A DNA stretch of 64,000 nucleotides from assembly GCA_017558505.1 (NCBI GenBank), contig JAFYUM010000049.1:38711-102710 (forward strand), read 5' to 3'. The translations under genes and the position numbers were made by a program. This document shows, in pieces, positions 35,760 through 44,621 of the stretch; within the stretch, counting starts at the first letter, position 1, and every line of letters begins with the position of its first letter. The stretch is from Ruminococcus sp. GTDB lineage: Bacteria; Bacillota; Clostridia; Oscillospirales; Ruminococcaceae. Below the pieces are notes generated by a model that was not told where the DNA came from, made no database searches, and worked only from the letters and a program-made list of their open reading frames with translations.

Positions 35760-36706
35760 TGAAATATATTGTTATGCAGTGCTGTAAAGGATATGCTGTC
35801 CTTATGGATGAGGAGGGTAAATATGTCTTTGCCGCAAATATGAACTATGAAACAGGACAAACAGTAACAAATCCTATTATTATGTCAGATAATCACAAAC
35901 AGAGAAAACCTGTTATAACAATAATTAAAACTGTTGCCGCAGCTGCCGCTTGTATCGGTATTATTTCAATTCCATGCTATTCCTACTATAACCGTAATCT
36001 CAAACCCTGCTCAACTGTAACTCTTGCTTCTGATACTTCGATAAGCATGACGCTGAACAGTTCAGGTAAGGTTATAGGTATTGAAAGTGATAACGAATAC
36101 GGCAAGAAAATAATTGAAAAGGTTGATATCAAGGGCAAGGACAATGCAGAAGCTGCAAATGAAATTGTACAGGCTGAAATCACTGAAGGATACATTGCTG
36201 CAGGTGATACCGTTAATGTATATATAGACGGTAACAGCCAGAAGAATTATGAGGATATCAAGGCGAAACTCGAAAAAGAACTCCCAAAACACGATATAAA
36301 AGTGAATATACACGACGAAAAACATCCCCCCACAGAAGATAATAAGGGTAAAAAAGAGGATAAGCTTCCTCATGAAAAGCCTGTTGCTCCCGAAGTCACA
36401 GCAGATGTAAGCACAAAGGCGGATAAAAAGCCTGCTCCGCCAACTGAAACGAAACCGGTAATGACTCCTGCTCCCCCAGTACATGAAGAAACACCGGAAC
36501 ATGAGACGCCGTTGAAGCCTGTAGAAACACCTGTTCCGCCTGTTCAAACGGAAGAAGCTGATATCCACGAAAAAACTGACAAGCACGAGCCACCTGCTCC
36601 ACCTCATAAAGAAAAAATTTCAGGTGACATTTTAACAGAGCCACCCCTTTCCCCAGTAGTAAATCACCCCGACAACGGAAAACCTTTATCAGAACTTCCT
36701 CTGTAA
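35759..36706 (+). CDS. rsgI: Anti-sigma-I factor RsgI with Pro-rich outer tail
   Basis: A 315-residue membrane anti-sigma factor. Residues 1-45 are the RsgI_N domain (YIVMQCCKGYAVLMDEEGKY) that binds SigI. A transmembrane helix spans 51-75. The outer region 80-190 matches the conserved RsgI middle domain, here with ASDTSISMTLNSSGKVIGIE. From about 190 a Pro-rich tail follows with PAPP/PVPP motifs (EPPAPPHKE near the end) instead of a carbohydrate-binding module. The start ATG overlaps the sigI stop (TGATG); a GTG three bases earlier is possible. Coupled translation with sigI fits an anti-sigma partner. Confidence 0.88.
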   Translation: MKYIVMQCCKGYAVLMDEEGKYVFAANMNYETGQTVTNPIIMSDNHKQRKPVITIIKTVAAAAACIGIISIPCYSYYNRNLKPCSTVTLASDTSISMTLNSSGKVIGIESDNEYGKKIIEKVDIKGKDNAEAANEIVQAEITEGYIAAGDTVNVYIDGNSQKNYEDIKAKLEKELPKHDIKVNIHDEKHPPTEDNKGKKEDKLPHEKPVAPEVTADVSTKADKKPAPPTETKPVMTPAPPVHEETPEHETPLKPVETPVPPVQTEEADIHEKTDKHEPPAPPHKEKISGDILTEPPLSPVVNHPDNGKPLSELPL

Positions 36707-36715
36707 TACATATAA

Positions 36716-36757
36716 AACACCCCCGTCTGAAATAAATCGGACAGGGGTGTTTTTTAT
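36716..36757. terminator. Bidirectional terminator of rsgI and the GH5 gene
   Basis: ACACCCCCGTC pairs with GGACAGGGGTGT around TGAAATAAATC, followed by TTTTTT on the plus strand, with A-rich sequence before it that provides T residues for the minus strand. Confidence 0.85.
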
Positions 36758-36765
36758 AGGGGGGA

Positions 36766-37779
36766 CTATATGATTTTATCGGAAATGCAATTGAGTGGCC
36801 CGTCAATGAAGCCAAAATTCATGGATTTGTAACTCCAGAGAGCTCTGCCTATACCGTATTTGCTGAGTACAGAATGGATATCGTTGTACCAATTGAGGGC
36901 AGATTGCGGATCAGTCTGCTCGATAACTCCGTATTCGCCACAGTAAAGCATAACATTACGCTCCTCTGCAATTTCAATAGCTTCACGGAAGATATTCTCA
37001 AAATATTCCGTAGAAAAGCCGTCCTCAGGAATATCCTCTGCGTGCGGGATAATATTGGCAGGATTTTCAGCAGATGCCGCAATAAATTCAGCTTTTCCCA
37101 TAGGATATGGAATACGGTAATCAACGGGCATGTTCTTAATCCAGAAAGCACCCTGATGAGTAAAGAGCAAGGGGTCATAGCAGTGGAAATTATATACAAT
37201 ATTTTCATCGAAAGGCTGTGCAATGTGCTTGACAGTAAGAACGCTGTTGTTCATATAACTTCCAACAAGGATTTTTATGTCGGGAGCCGATTTTCGGATT
37301 TCTGCAACAGTACGCTCTGCAATCTCCATCCACGGGGCATTGTCACATTCGTTTACAACCTCGTTAAGCAGTTCAAAAGAAAGTCTTTGGCTATATTTGC
37401 CGTAACGTACGGCAAACTCGTTCCAGAGTGTGATAAAACGCTGTATCAGTTCTTCGCTGCGGAAAAAGCCTGTTACACTTTCATCATCAAAAACATAACC
37501 TGCTGTCTTGTGTAGGTCAAGCACCATATTCAGCCCGTATTCTCCGCACCAATCAATACAATTTGCTATATAGGCAAAACCGCTTTCGATGAAATTGCCA
37601 TTCTCATCCTGCACAAGCTCGTAATCAATGGGCAATCTTACATGGTCAAAACCGATTCTGCTGATATTTTCTATGTCAGCCTTTGTAATAAAAGTATCGC
37701 AATGCTCCTTGGTAAGCTCCGCCTGTGAAAGCCAGCCGCCAAGGTTGATACCTTTCTGATAACCATTCCACTTTTTCAT
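36766..37779 (-). CDS. Cytoplasmic GH5 glycoside hydrolase (glucanase-like)
   Basis: A 337-residue TIM-barrel enzyme of GH5 without signal peptide, hence intracellular. KGINLGGWLSQ near the start, the acid/base glutamate in SFELLNEVV, the conserved HCYDP segment and the nucleophile in YCGEYGVI are visible. The size and sequence resemble cellulase/exo-beta-glucosidase members of GH5 rather than secreted endoglucanases. A role in cleaving imported beta-glucan oligosaccharides is likely but not shown. It is convergent with rsgI and has direct repeats in its upstream region. Confidence 0.9.
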   Translation of the reverse strand: MKKWNGYQKGINLGGWLSQAELTKEHCDTFITKADIENISRIGFDHVRLPIDYELVQDENGNFIESGFAYIANCIDWCGEYGLNMVLDLHKTAGYVFDDESVTGFFRSEELIQRFITLWNEFAVRYGKYSQRLSFELLNEVVNECDNAPWMEIAERTVAEIRKSAPDIKILVGSYMNNSVLTVKHIAQPFDENIVYNFHCYDPLLFTHQGAFWIKNMPVDYRIPYPMGKAEFIAASAENPANIIPHAEDIPEDGFSTEYFENIFREAIEIAEERNVMLYCGEYGVIEQTDPQSALNWYNDIHSVLSKYGIGRALWSYKSMNFGFIDGPLNCISDKII

Positions 37780-37810
37780 TGTTTATCACCTCATGAATTG
37801 TAATCTTATG

Positions 37811-37854
37811 ATACTATTATAATGTATTTTCAAGGGAAAGTATACTATTATAAT
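37811..37854. repeat. Two 13-bp direct repeats upstream of the GH5 gene
   Basis: ATACTATTATAAT occurs twice exactly, at 37811-37823 and 37842-37854. Both contain TATAAT-like sequence in the GH5 promoter region; AT-richness makes chance repetition possible. Confidence 0.45.
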
Positions 37855-37917
37855 TAAGAAAATAGTAATTTAATGATATGAAATAAAAACGGACAGCAGA
37901 GCCGTCCGTAAATAATG

Positions 37918-39357
37918 TCAATATTTTCTTCTTATACCGAAAAGAAGTATAAGAGGATAGATTTCAAGTCGTCCTATGAGCATATCAAAACAGAGTACAA
38001 GCTTTGAAAATGCACTGAATCCGCTGAAATTGCCTGATGTATCAAGTCTGCCTACACCAAATCCGATGTTATTCATACAGGTTGTAACAGCCGATATATT
38101 CTCCTCCATAGTAAAGCTGTCAAATGACAGCAGGAGAACGGAAAAAGCGTAAATCAGCATAAAGAGTATGAAATAGTTGCTTGCTCCTCGTATGACATCT
38201 TTTTCAACGGGCTTTCCGTCCATTTTAACAGTAGCCACCGCACGGGGACTTACGATGTATTTCAATTCACGGATACCGGTTTTTACTATGATAAGTATAC
38301 GTGAAACTTTCATGCCACCACCTGTAGAGCCTGCACAGGCACCTACAAACATAAGCAGAAGCAGCAATGTCTGTGCAAAGTTATTCCATTCACCTGTATC
38401 AACTGTTGCAAATCCTGTTGAAGTAATTGTCGAGCACACCATAAAGAACGAATCCTTGAAGGACTCAAGAACTGAATCATACTTCCCAAGCAGACTGACT
38501 GCAATAGCAACAGTAGAAAACGCAATTATACCAAGATATGTGCGGAGCTCCTCGTTTTTCCATACAAGGGAGATTTTTTTCAGTGCAATAAAATAATAAA
38601 GATTGAAATTAACGCCGAAAAGGAGTATGAATATCGCCACAGCCATTTCAATAGCGGAACTGTTATAGTGACCTATGCTATCGTTCCAGAGAGAGAAGCC
38701 ACCTGTACCTGCTGATGAAAAAGAGTGAATAACAGCGTCAAACAGAGGCATTTTCAGCAGACAAAGAACAATTATTTCAGCTAAGGTGAGGGCAATGTAT
38801 ATTACATAAAGTATGCGTGCGGAAAAGCTTGACTTTGAAACAAGCCGTCCTACGTTGGGACCTGCACATTCTGCTCTCATCATGTGCATTGTACGGACAT
38901 CGTTACTGTTCATAACAGCAAGCACGAACATAAGCACACCCATACCGCCCAGCCAGTGAGTAAAGGCTCTCCATAAAATACATGAGCGGGACATACTTTC
39001 CACGTCGTTCATAATCGTGGAGCCTGTTGTTGTAAATCCCGATACTGTTTCATAAAGGGCATCAATATAGTGCGGAATTTCACCCGATATAACGAATGGA
39101 AGTGCACCAATAGCGGACATAGCCACCCATGAAGCCGCAACGCTTATAAAGCCTTCCATAGAGTACACAGAACGGTTTTTAGGCTTTTTTATTGTAAAAA
39201 CAAAGGATATTGCAAGGGTAATAAAAGTCGGTATTCCGAATGTTGAAATAACGTGGCTTTCACCGTAATAAAACCCTATAAATATGGGCAGCAGCATACA
39301 CAGACCGACAATCCGTAAAATCTGCCCCATAATATATACTATCATTCTGTAATTCAT
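37918..39357 (-). CDS. trkH: Potassium uptake protein TrkH/KtrB family
   Basis: A 479-residue channel-like subunit of K+ uptake. Four pore-loop repeats are recognisable, such as TVSGFTTTGSTIM, SSAGTGGFSLWN, TITSTGFATVDTG and CMNNIGFGVGRL, each with the selectivity-filter glycine. About ten membrane helices are expected. It follows trkA by 17 bases and is the membrane partner of that gating subunit. Length and motifs are normal. Confidence 0.95.
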   Translation of the reverse strand: MNYRMIVYIMGQILRIVGLCMLLPIFIGFYYGESHVISTFGIPTFITLAISFVFTIKKPKNRSVYSMEGFISVAASWVAMSAIGALPFVISGEIPHYIDALYETVSGFTTTGSTIMNDVESMSRSCILWRAFTHWLGGMGVLMFVLAVMNSNDVRTMHMMRAECAGPNVGRLVSKSSFSARILYVIYIALTLAEIIVLCLLKMPLFDAVIHSFSSAGTGGFSLWNDSIGHYNSSAIEMAVAIFILLFGVNFNLYYFIALKKISLVWKNEELRTYLGIIAFSTVAIAVSLLGKYDSVLESFKDSFFMVCSTITSTGFATVDTGEWNNFAQTLLLLLMFVGACAGSTGGGMKVSRILIIVKTGIRELKYIVSPRAVATVKMDGKPVEKDVIRGASNYFILFMLIYAFSVLLLSFDSFTMEENISAVTTCMNNIGFGVGRLDTSGNFSGFSAFSKLVLCFDMLIGRLEIYPLILLFGIRRKY

Positions 39358-39374
39358 AGATTTTCCGCCCTCAC

Positions 39375-40733
39375 TTAATCGAAAATTTCGTTGAGGTCTT
39401 CAAATCCGCTGTTTGTGGTAACAACAACAACGCTGTCATTTACCATAATGCAGTCATCGCCACGAGGAATAATCATCTGATTACCTCTTGCAATGCTCGC
39501 AATGAGGATACCCTCTCTCAATTTCAGCTCTTTAAGGGGAACTCCCACATAGTTTCTGCTCTCTCGACAGACAAACTCAATAGCTTCCATTCTGTCGTTT
39601 ATAAGACGATAAAGGGTTGTTATATTATTTCCCGTTGAGTTCTGCTTTGCACGGACATACTGTAATATCTGATTAACCGTAATCGCCTTTGTGGAGATAA
39701 CGCTGTCAAGGTTAAGGGAATCAGAAAGCTGCATGAGATTCATACGGTTCACCTTGGTAACAACCTTATTTACACCGTTATTTCTTGCAAGAAGCGACAT
39801 GAGGATATTTTCCTCGTCTATTCCTGTAAGGGATACAACAGCGTCTGCATCATATACACGTTCCTCGCGGATAATATCAGGATTTGTACCGTCACCGCAT
39901 ATTATATTTACCTTATCAAGTCTTTCGCTCAATTCGTAACAGCGTTTTTCATCATTCTCAATGATTTTTACCTTTACGCCTGTTTCGCTGAGATGCTGTG
40001 CAAGGTGATAACCAGTTCTGCCGCCGCCTATGAGAACTACCGATTTTACACGTTTTTCACGGTATGCAGAGCTTATACTCTTGAAGAATTTCACCATATT
40101 ACTGTGTGAAGCCGTTACGTGAATTTTATCCCCTGCATGGAGAACAAAGCTTCCGTTTGGTATAATAACGTCGTCCCCACGTTGTACGGCACAGATAAGT
40201 ATATCAAGCTTCAACCGTTTCGACAACTGTGAAAGGGCAATATTTTCAAGAATACTTCCGCTTGTTATACGTATTTCAGTCAAGTCAACCTTACCCTTTG
40301 CAAAGGTTTCAATATTTATTGCATCAGGATAGCGTAAAACCTTGGCAATTTCGTTTGCGGAGATGTAATCGGGATTTATCATCATACTGATACCCAGTTC
40401 CTCACGCATGAATACAAGCTGTTTATCAAATTCAGGATTACGTACACGGGCAATACAGTGTCTTGCGTTCATCTTCTTGGCAATAAGACAGGAAAGAATA
40501 TTCACCTCGTCTGAATCGGTCAGTGAGATGAATATTTTGCATTTGCCGATACTGGCTTCCTCTAAAACAGCCGTCTGCAGGCAGTTTCCGACAATTCCCT
40601 TTACATCGGAATCATTTACAATTGTCTGAATACGGCTTTCGTCCTGGTCTATAACTGTAACATTATGTTCTGCACACAGTATTTCGGCAAGTGAACTGCC
40701 TACCTTTCCTCCGCCGACTATGATAATATCCAT
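39375..40733 (-). CDS. trkA: Potassium uptake regulatory protein TrkA
   Basis: A 452-residue cytoplasmic gating subunit with two RCK units in tandem. Each has an NAD(H)-binding Rossmann motif, MDIIIVGGGKVGSSLAE at the start and SVVLIGGGRTGYHLAQHL near residue 230, followed by RCK_C-like domains. RCK_C domains in Firmicutes K+ systems bind c-di-AMP, and a c-di-AMP cyclase is encoded in this window; whether this one does cannot be seen. It leads the trkA-trkH operon. Confidence 0.94.
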   Translation of the reverse strand: MDIIIVGGGKVGSSLAEILCAEHNVTVIDQDESRIQTIVNDSDVKGIVGNCLQTAVLEEASIGKCKIFISLTDSDEVNILSCLIAKKMNARHCIARVRNPEFDKQLVFMREELGISMMINPDYISANEIAKVLRYPDAINIETFAKGKVDLTEIRITSGSILENIALSQLSKRLKLDILICAVQRGDDVIIPNGSFVLHAGDKIHVTASHSNMVKFFKSISSAYREKRVKSVVLIGGGRTGYHLAQHLSETGVKVKIIENDEKRCYELSERLDKVNIICGDGTNPDIIREERVYDADAVVSLTGIDEENILMSLLARNNGVNKVVTKVNRMNLMQLSDSLNLDSVISTKAITVNQILQYVRAKQNSTGNNITTLYRLINDRMEAIEFVCRESRNYVGVPLKELKLREGILIASIARGNQMIIPRGDDCIMVNDSVVVVTTNSGFEDLNEIFD

Positions 40734-40775
40734 ATAATCCTCCGAAAATTTCAGTTAATCTGAGATGTTACAATA

Positions 40776-40804
40776 ATTATACTATTTTATTATGGGTTTG
40801 TCAA
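40776..40804 (-). promoter_or_regulatory. SigA promoter of trkA-trkH
   Basis: On the minus strand TTGACA (40804-40799), 17-base spacer, TATAAT (40781-40776), a full consensus. Confidence 0.88.
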
Positions 40805-40846
40805 TATTAATTCAGTCTTATTCACATAAATTCAATAGCTTTTTTA

Positions 40847-40875
40847 TTGACTTTTTATTTCAGTCATGATATAAT
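40847..40875 (+). promoter_or_regulatory. SigA promoter of the dockerin esterase gene
   Basis: TTGACT (40847-40852), 17-base spacer, extended -10 TGATATAAT (hexamer 40870-40875), about 55 bases before the start. Confidence 0.85.
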
Positions 40876-40928
40876 TAGCTTACAGAAACTTAAATTTTGG
40901 GGATAAATTAATTAAAGGAGTGTTTATT

Positions 40929-42314
40929 ATGAGTAAATCAATTAAAAAAGTGCTTTCTGTGGTGACAGCAGTAGCTGCTGCAACTGCATCATTAAGCACA
41001 TTAACAGCCTATGCAAAGGTAGAGCCAAATCCCGTAATCAGCCGGAACTGCCCCGTATATTCGGGAAAGGCAAGTCAGCCTACAGCCGCAAATGATGAAC
41101 ATTACTTCTCATTCTGTATGCTCCCCACTCCCGATTATATCGCCTATGACCTGTCGGAAGTTCCCACAGATGAGCGTAAACAGGTGCTTGCGGTATGGTA
41201 TAACACAAGCTCCTACGACTACATAGGAAATTACAAGAGCCGCAATATGGAGCCTTCCGACTACACAATCGAGGTAAATGCCGCAGAGGGCGGTGCATAC
41301 CCCGAAAATGGCTGGGAAATTGTCGAAACAGTTGAAGGGAATACTTTAAGCTCCCGTCAGCATCTTGTGAATATGGAGGGCTACAACTGGATAAGACTTA
41401 ACATAGAAAAAGCCGACGATGAAAGCGGCAAGCAGGCAAGTATTAATTTTGACATTCACAATGTAAGTGGGGGAGTATCTGACAGTTGGCTGTTTTTAGG
41501 TGATTCCATTACCGCAGGTGGTATGAATAACTGCTATGGCACAGGCTTTGCAACTCATATCAACACCCTTGACAGCCGTTATTTCCCCATACAGGAAAAT
41601 GGTGGTATCGGCGGTATACGCAGTATTGACGGCAAGGAAAATATAGACCGCTGGCTTTCTGTTTCTCATGCAAGGTTTGTAAGCCTTGCCTATGGTACAA
41701 ATGACTGCTGGGGAAATCCCGACAGCACAGAGGAATACTACGATAACACAAAGTATATGATTGACGCTGTTCTTGCCGCAGGTAAAATTCCTGTTCTGCC
41801 GAAAATACCTGCTTCCACCAATGAAGATGTAATGAATAACGTACCTCTTTACAATGCTGTAATTGACCGCCTTTATGTAGAATACGGCGATAAAATAGTT
41901 AAAGGTCCAGATTTCAGCGAATTTCTGCTTTCCTCTCCCGATTATTTAAGCGGCGACGGTGTTCACCCCTCTGATACGGGTTATGCTGCTATGCGTGAGG
42001 AATGGGCAAGACTCATGTATGAAACAGTTTATCTTTCAGATTCAGCAGAGTTGACTACAGGAAAACCTACAGAGCCCACAACAAATGCTCCTGCTGTGGT
42101 TTATGGTGATGCTAACTGTGACGGTGATGTAACGATAGCCGACGCAGCAGCCATTCTCCAGCATCTGGGAAATTACGATAAATATTCACTTTCGGAGCAG
42201 GGGGCTTTAAATGCGGATTGCTATAATCCCTCGGACGGAATAACTCCTGCCGATGCTCTTGCTGTTCAGAAGCTTGATGCAAAACAGCTTGAAGTACTGC
42301 CTGAAAATATATAA
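40929..42314 (+). CDS. Secreted SGNH/GDSL hydrolase with C-terminal dockerin
   Basis: A 461-residue secreted protein. A signal peptide (about 1-29) is followed by a beta-rich region (30-185) and an SGNH hydrolase domain: block I FLGDSITAGG with the nucleophile serine, block III AYGTNDCWG, and block V DGVHPSDTG with the catalytic Asp/His. It is probably a carbohydrate esterase. The C-terminal 65 residues form a dockerin, DANCDGDVTIADAAAIL then a variant second repeat with an inserted residue (DCYNPSDGITPADAL). The ATG at 40929 follows AAAGGAG. Expected to be carried on a cellulosome scaffold. Confidence 0.9.
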   Translation: MSKSIKKVLSVVTAVAAATASLSTLTAYAKVEPNPVISRNCPVYSGKASQPTAANDEHYFSFCMLPTPDYIAYDLSEVPTDERKQVLAVWYNTSSYDYIGNYKSRNMEPSDYTIEVNAAEGGAYPENGWEIVETVEGNTLSSRQHLVNMEGYNWIRLNIEKADDESGKQASINFDIHNVSGGVSDSWLFLGDSITAGGMNNCYGTGFATHINTLDSRYFPIQENGGIGGIRSIDGKENIDRWLSVSHARFVSLAYGTNDCWGNPDSTEEYYDNTKYMIDAVLAAGKIPVLPKIPASTNEDVMNNVPLYNAVIDRLYVEYGDKIVKGPDFSEFLLSSPDYLSGDGVHPSDTGYAAMREEWARLMYETVYLSDSAELTTGKPTEPTTNAPAVVYGDANCDGDVTIADAAAILQHLGNYDKYSLSEQGALNADCYNPSDGITPADALAVQKLDAKQLEVLPENI

Positions 42315-42362
42315 AGGGGTTTTAGAGTTTCCTGAAGTGCCTGAAGGGAACCTCTGAAAAAA

Positions 42363-42393
42363 TAAAAAAGGACGATTGCAGTTCGTCCTTTTT
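42363..42393 (+). terminator. Terminator of the dockerin esterase gene
   Basis: AAAAAGGACGA pairs with TCGTCCTTTTTT around TTGCAGT. Confidence 0.88.
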
Positions 42394-42809
42394 TATACCA
42401 ATCACTGAAATGCCAGCAGAAAAAGATGATTAGCAGAAATGTTGTATGTCAGGTCAGACAATGAAGGCATACTGATGTATGTGAGGGTGTCTGATGGCAA
42501 CACCGTAAAGGGTTTGTGCGGCGGTATTCTGAACCGTCAGGTTTGTCTGCTGTTGTTTCAGAGATTGGTATTGCTCCACCAATTACAACTTGCCAAAAAG
42601 ATGAAAGCAAAAGGAAATTTTATCAAGGAAGAAGAATTTCTTTGTGCCGAGTATTTGATGGCAAGCTTTAGTTGGGGGAGCAATATTTATTTATGGCATA
42701 CCGTACAGGGCTTGTGCAGAATATAAGGGCATTTTCATGAAAAAGCCATTAAGCGTAATCTGTGCGGTTTTCCATTTTGGTTAAAGCACCATTACCGATA
42801 AACTCTTGA
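42394..42809. other. Gene-free interval holding the second MITE copy
   Basis: Apart from the repeat at 42569-42685 I see no gene. An open frame from 42439 runs straight through both repeat ends and resembles no protein, so it is treated as accidental. Confidence 0.6.
42569..42685. repeat. MITE-like repeat, copy 2 (117 bp)
   Basis: Same termini as 17841-18002: TATTGCTCCACCAATT at the left and GTTGGGGGAGCAATA at the right, again with TA at both ends. It matches copy 1 along its length but lacks about 45 internal bases (the segment with the inner palindrome). It lies between a terminator and the histidine kinase stop. Confidence 0.85.
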
Positions 42810-44609
42810 TTATTGCATTGTTACGACGAAGCATATGCTTTTGCCCTCTTGATTTTCAACCTGTACTTTGAATTTATGCTTATCAATAATGGATTTTGCA
42901 ATTGCAAGTCCAAGACCGTATCCGCCTGTGGTTCTTGCTCTGGACTCATCGCTGCGGTAAAAACGTTCAAAGAGTTTGTCAACATCTTCTTCACGTACTC
43001 CGCTACCTGTATTGTATACAGCGAGAATAGCCTTGTTATCATCACGTGAAAGAGATACACGTACTGTTCCGCCGTCCTTTGAGTATTTCAGGGCGTTGTC
43101 AATGAAAATACCTGCCATCTGCTTGATGTGCTGTTCGCTTCCATTTATGCGTATTCCCTCCTCTATGTTGAGAACGAAATTCTTTCTGCTTTCAAATGCC
43201 TGACATTCAAAAGGAAGTGAAGCGTTTGTAATTGCACGGCTGAGGTCAAAGTAGGATGTGATGAAATCACGGCTGCTGTTTTCAAGACGTGAAAGACTCA
43301 AAAGGTCATTTACAAGTACATTCATTCTGTCAGCCTGATCCTGTATGTAATTGAGCCATTTGTTGTTGCCGATTTCTCCCTCCAGTACGTCTGCATTTGC
43401 AGAAATAACTGTCAGAGGTGTTTTCAGCTCATGACTTGCGTCAGAGATGAATTGTTTCTGTTTTTCAAATGTTTCTTTAAGCGGCTTTACAATTATTCCG
43501 CTGAGGAAATAAGCTGCCGCTGATATGAGGATTATGCTGATTATACCGACAATCAATGTGGTTCTCTTGAGCTTTCTCATCATATCCAGTTCAGAAGTTC
43601 TGTCAGTGAGAACCATAAGTGTACCATTTGGTTTTTTCTCGGCACAGAAGCTTATATTTCCGGTCATGCCGGAGTTGTCATTTACAGCCATTATGTTGTT
43701 GATATATTTCTGGGCTTCTTCTTTTGTCAATGCGTCATTGTTTGCGGAAGCGATATATCTGCCGTTTCTGTCGGCCATAATTACGAAAAACTCAATAGAG
43801 CCGAGGGATTTAGGTACCGGTTCGGTATTTTCCTTCAAATTTGAAGCTTTGGTGTTTTTTTCTGTAGTAACAGTTGTTTTTTCTGTTAATGTTATGATTG
43901 TATAACCTTCGATAGGCGGAATAAAGCTGTCGTTTGACAGAGGCGTTATTACTCCGCCACTACCTGTATAAGACTGGGCGAACGGCATTTGTCCGCCGTT
44001 ATTCTTGTTCCACTCATCCCAGAATTTCCAGTATTCCTCCCAGTTGAACGGTGGATATCCCCAGTTTTCGGGTGGCTGCATTCCTTCCCAGTTGAATGGT
44101 GGATATGTTGTCTGCGGAGGTTTTGTTTCCGGCGGTGGGGGAGTTGTATGCGGGGCAGTAGGTGGTGATGTCTGTGGCGGCTCGGTAGGTTTAGTCTGAA
44201 TAGTTTCAGTTTTTGGAATTCCAACAGCTTCCGTACGTACAGGAGGCTGTGTCTGAACTGCCTGTGGATTAGTATGTACCACAGGCGGATTGGTTTCTGT
44301 AGGCTTGGCTGTTGGGGGAACTGCTTCCGTTTGTCTTTCCGAAGGTTGAGTTGTGGTTGTTTTCTTTGTACCGGCGGGCTTGCTTCCCTTCTTGGACGGT
44401 TCCTTATCCTTTTCGGGATTTGTAAATGTAAAGGATTTTGTTTTCTCGTCGAAATCCACACCTACAGCAACCTGGTGCAATACTATATTTGTCTGACGCT
44501 CCATCATCAGATCCATAATAATATTGATTGAACTGAGTACGCCTATAAATATAGCAATGAGAATAGCTATAATAATTCCGAAAAATTTCAGCTGGACTTT
44601 TCTGAACAA
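42810..44609 (-). CDS. Sensor histidine kinase with Pro/Thr-rich outer region
   Basis: A 599-residue kinase. A membrane helix at about 9-32 and another near 350-373 flank an outer region of some 310 residues. That region is unusual: Thr/Pro-rich low complexity (about 75-180), then aromatic repeats PPFNWEGM and PPFNWEEYWKFWDEW, then a small sensor domain. The cytoplasmic part has the H-box FISDASHELKTPLT, N-box (FIDNALKYSKDG) and G-boxes (TGGYGLGLAIAK). Start is TTG 44609 behind GGAGG. It follows its response regulator by 12 bases; the linker resembles cellulosomal linkers. Confidence 0.9.
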   Translation of the reverse strand: MFRKVQLKFFGIIIAILIAIFIGVLSSINIIMDLMMERQTNIVLHQVAVGVDFDEKTKSFTFTNPEKDKEPSKKGSKPAGTKKTTTTQPSERQTEAVPPTAKPTETNPPVVHTNPQAVQTQPPVRTEAVGIPKTETIQTKPTEPPQTSPPTAPHTTPPPPETKPPQTTYPPFNWEGMQPPENWGYPPFNWEEYWKFWDEWNKNNGGQMPFAQSYTGSGGVITPLSNDSFIPPIEGYTIITLTEKTTVTTEKNTKASNLKENTEPVPKSLGSIEFFVIMADRNGRYIASANNDALTKEEAQKYINNIMAVNDNSGMTGNISFCAEKKPNGTLMVLTDRTSELDMMRKLKRTTLIVGIISIILISAAAYFLSGIIVKPLKETFEKQKQFISDASHELKTPLTVISANADVLEGEIGNNKWLNYIQDQADRMNVLVNDLLSLSRLENSSRDFITSYFDLSRAITNASLPFECQAFESRKNFVLNIEEGIRINGSEQHIKQMAGIFIDNALKYSKDGGTVRVSLSRDDNKAILAVYNTGSGVREEDVDKLFERFYRSDESRARTTGGYGLGLAIAKSIIDKHKFKVQVENQEGKSICFVVTMQ

Positions 44610-44621
44610 GATTATTCCTCC

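Noticed and set aside
42439..42726. A 95-codon frame crossing the second MITE copy
   Set aside because: It runs through both repeat ends and has no ribosome site or similarity to a protein family.
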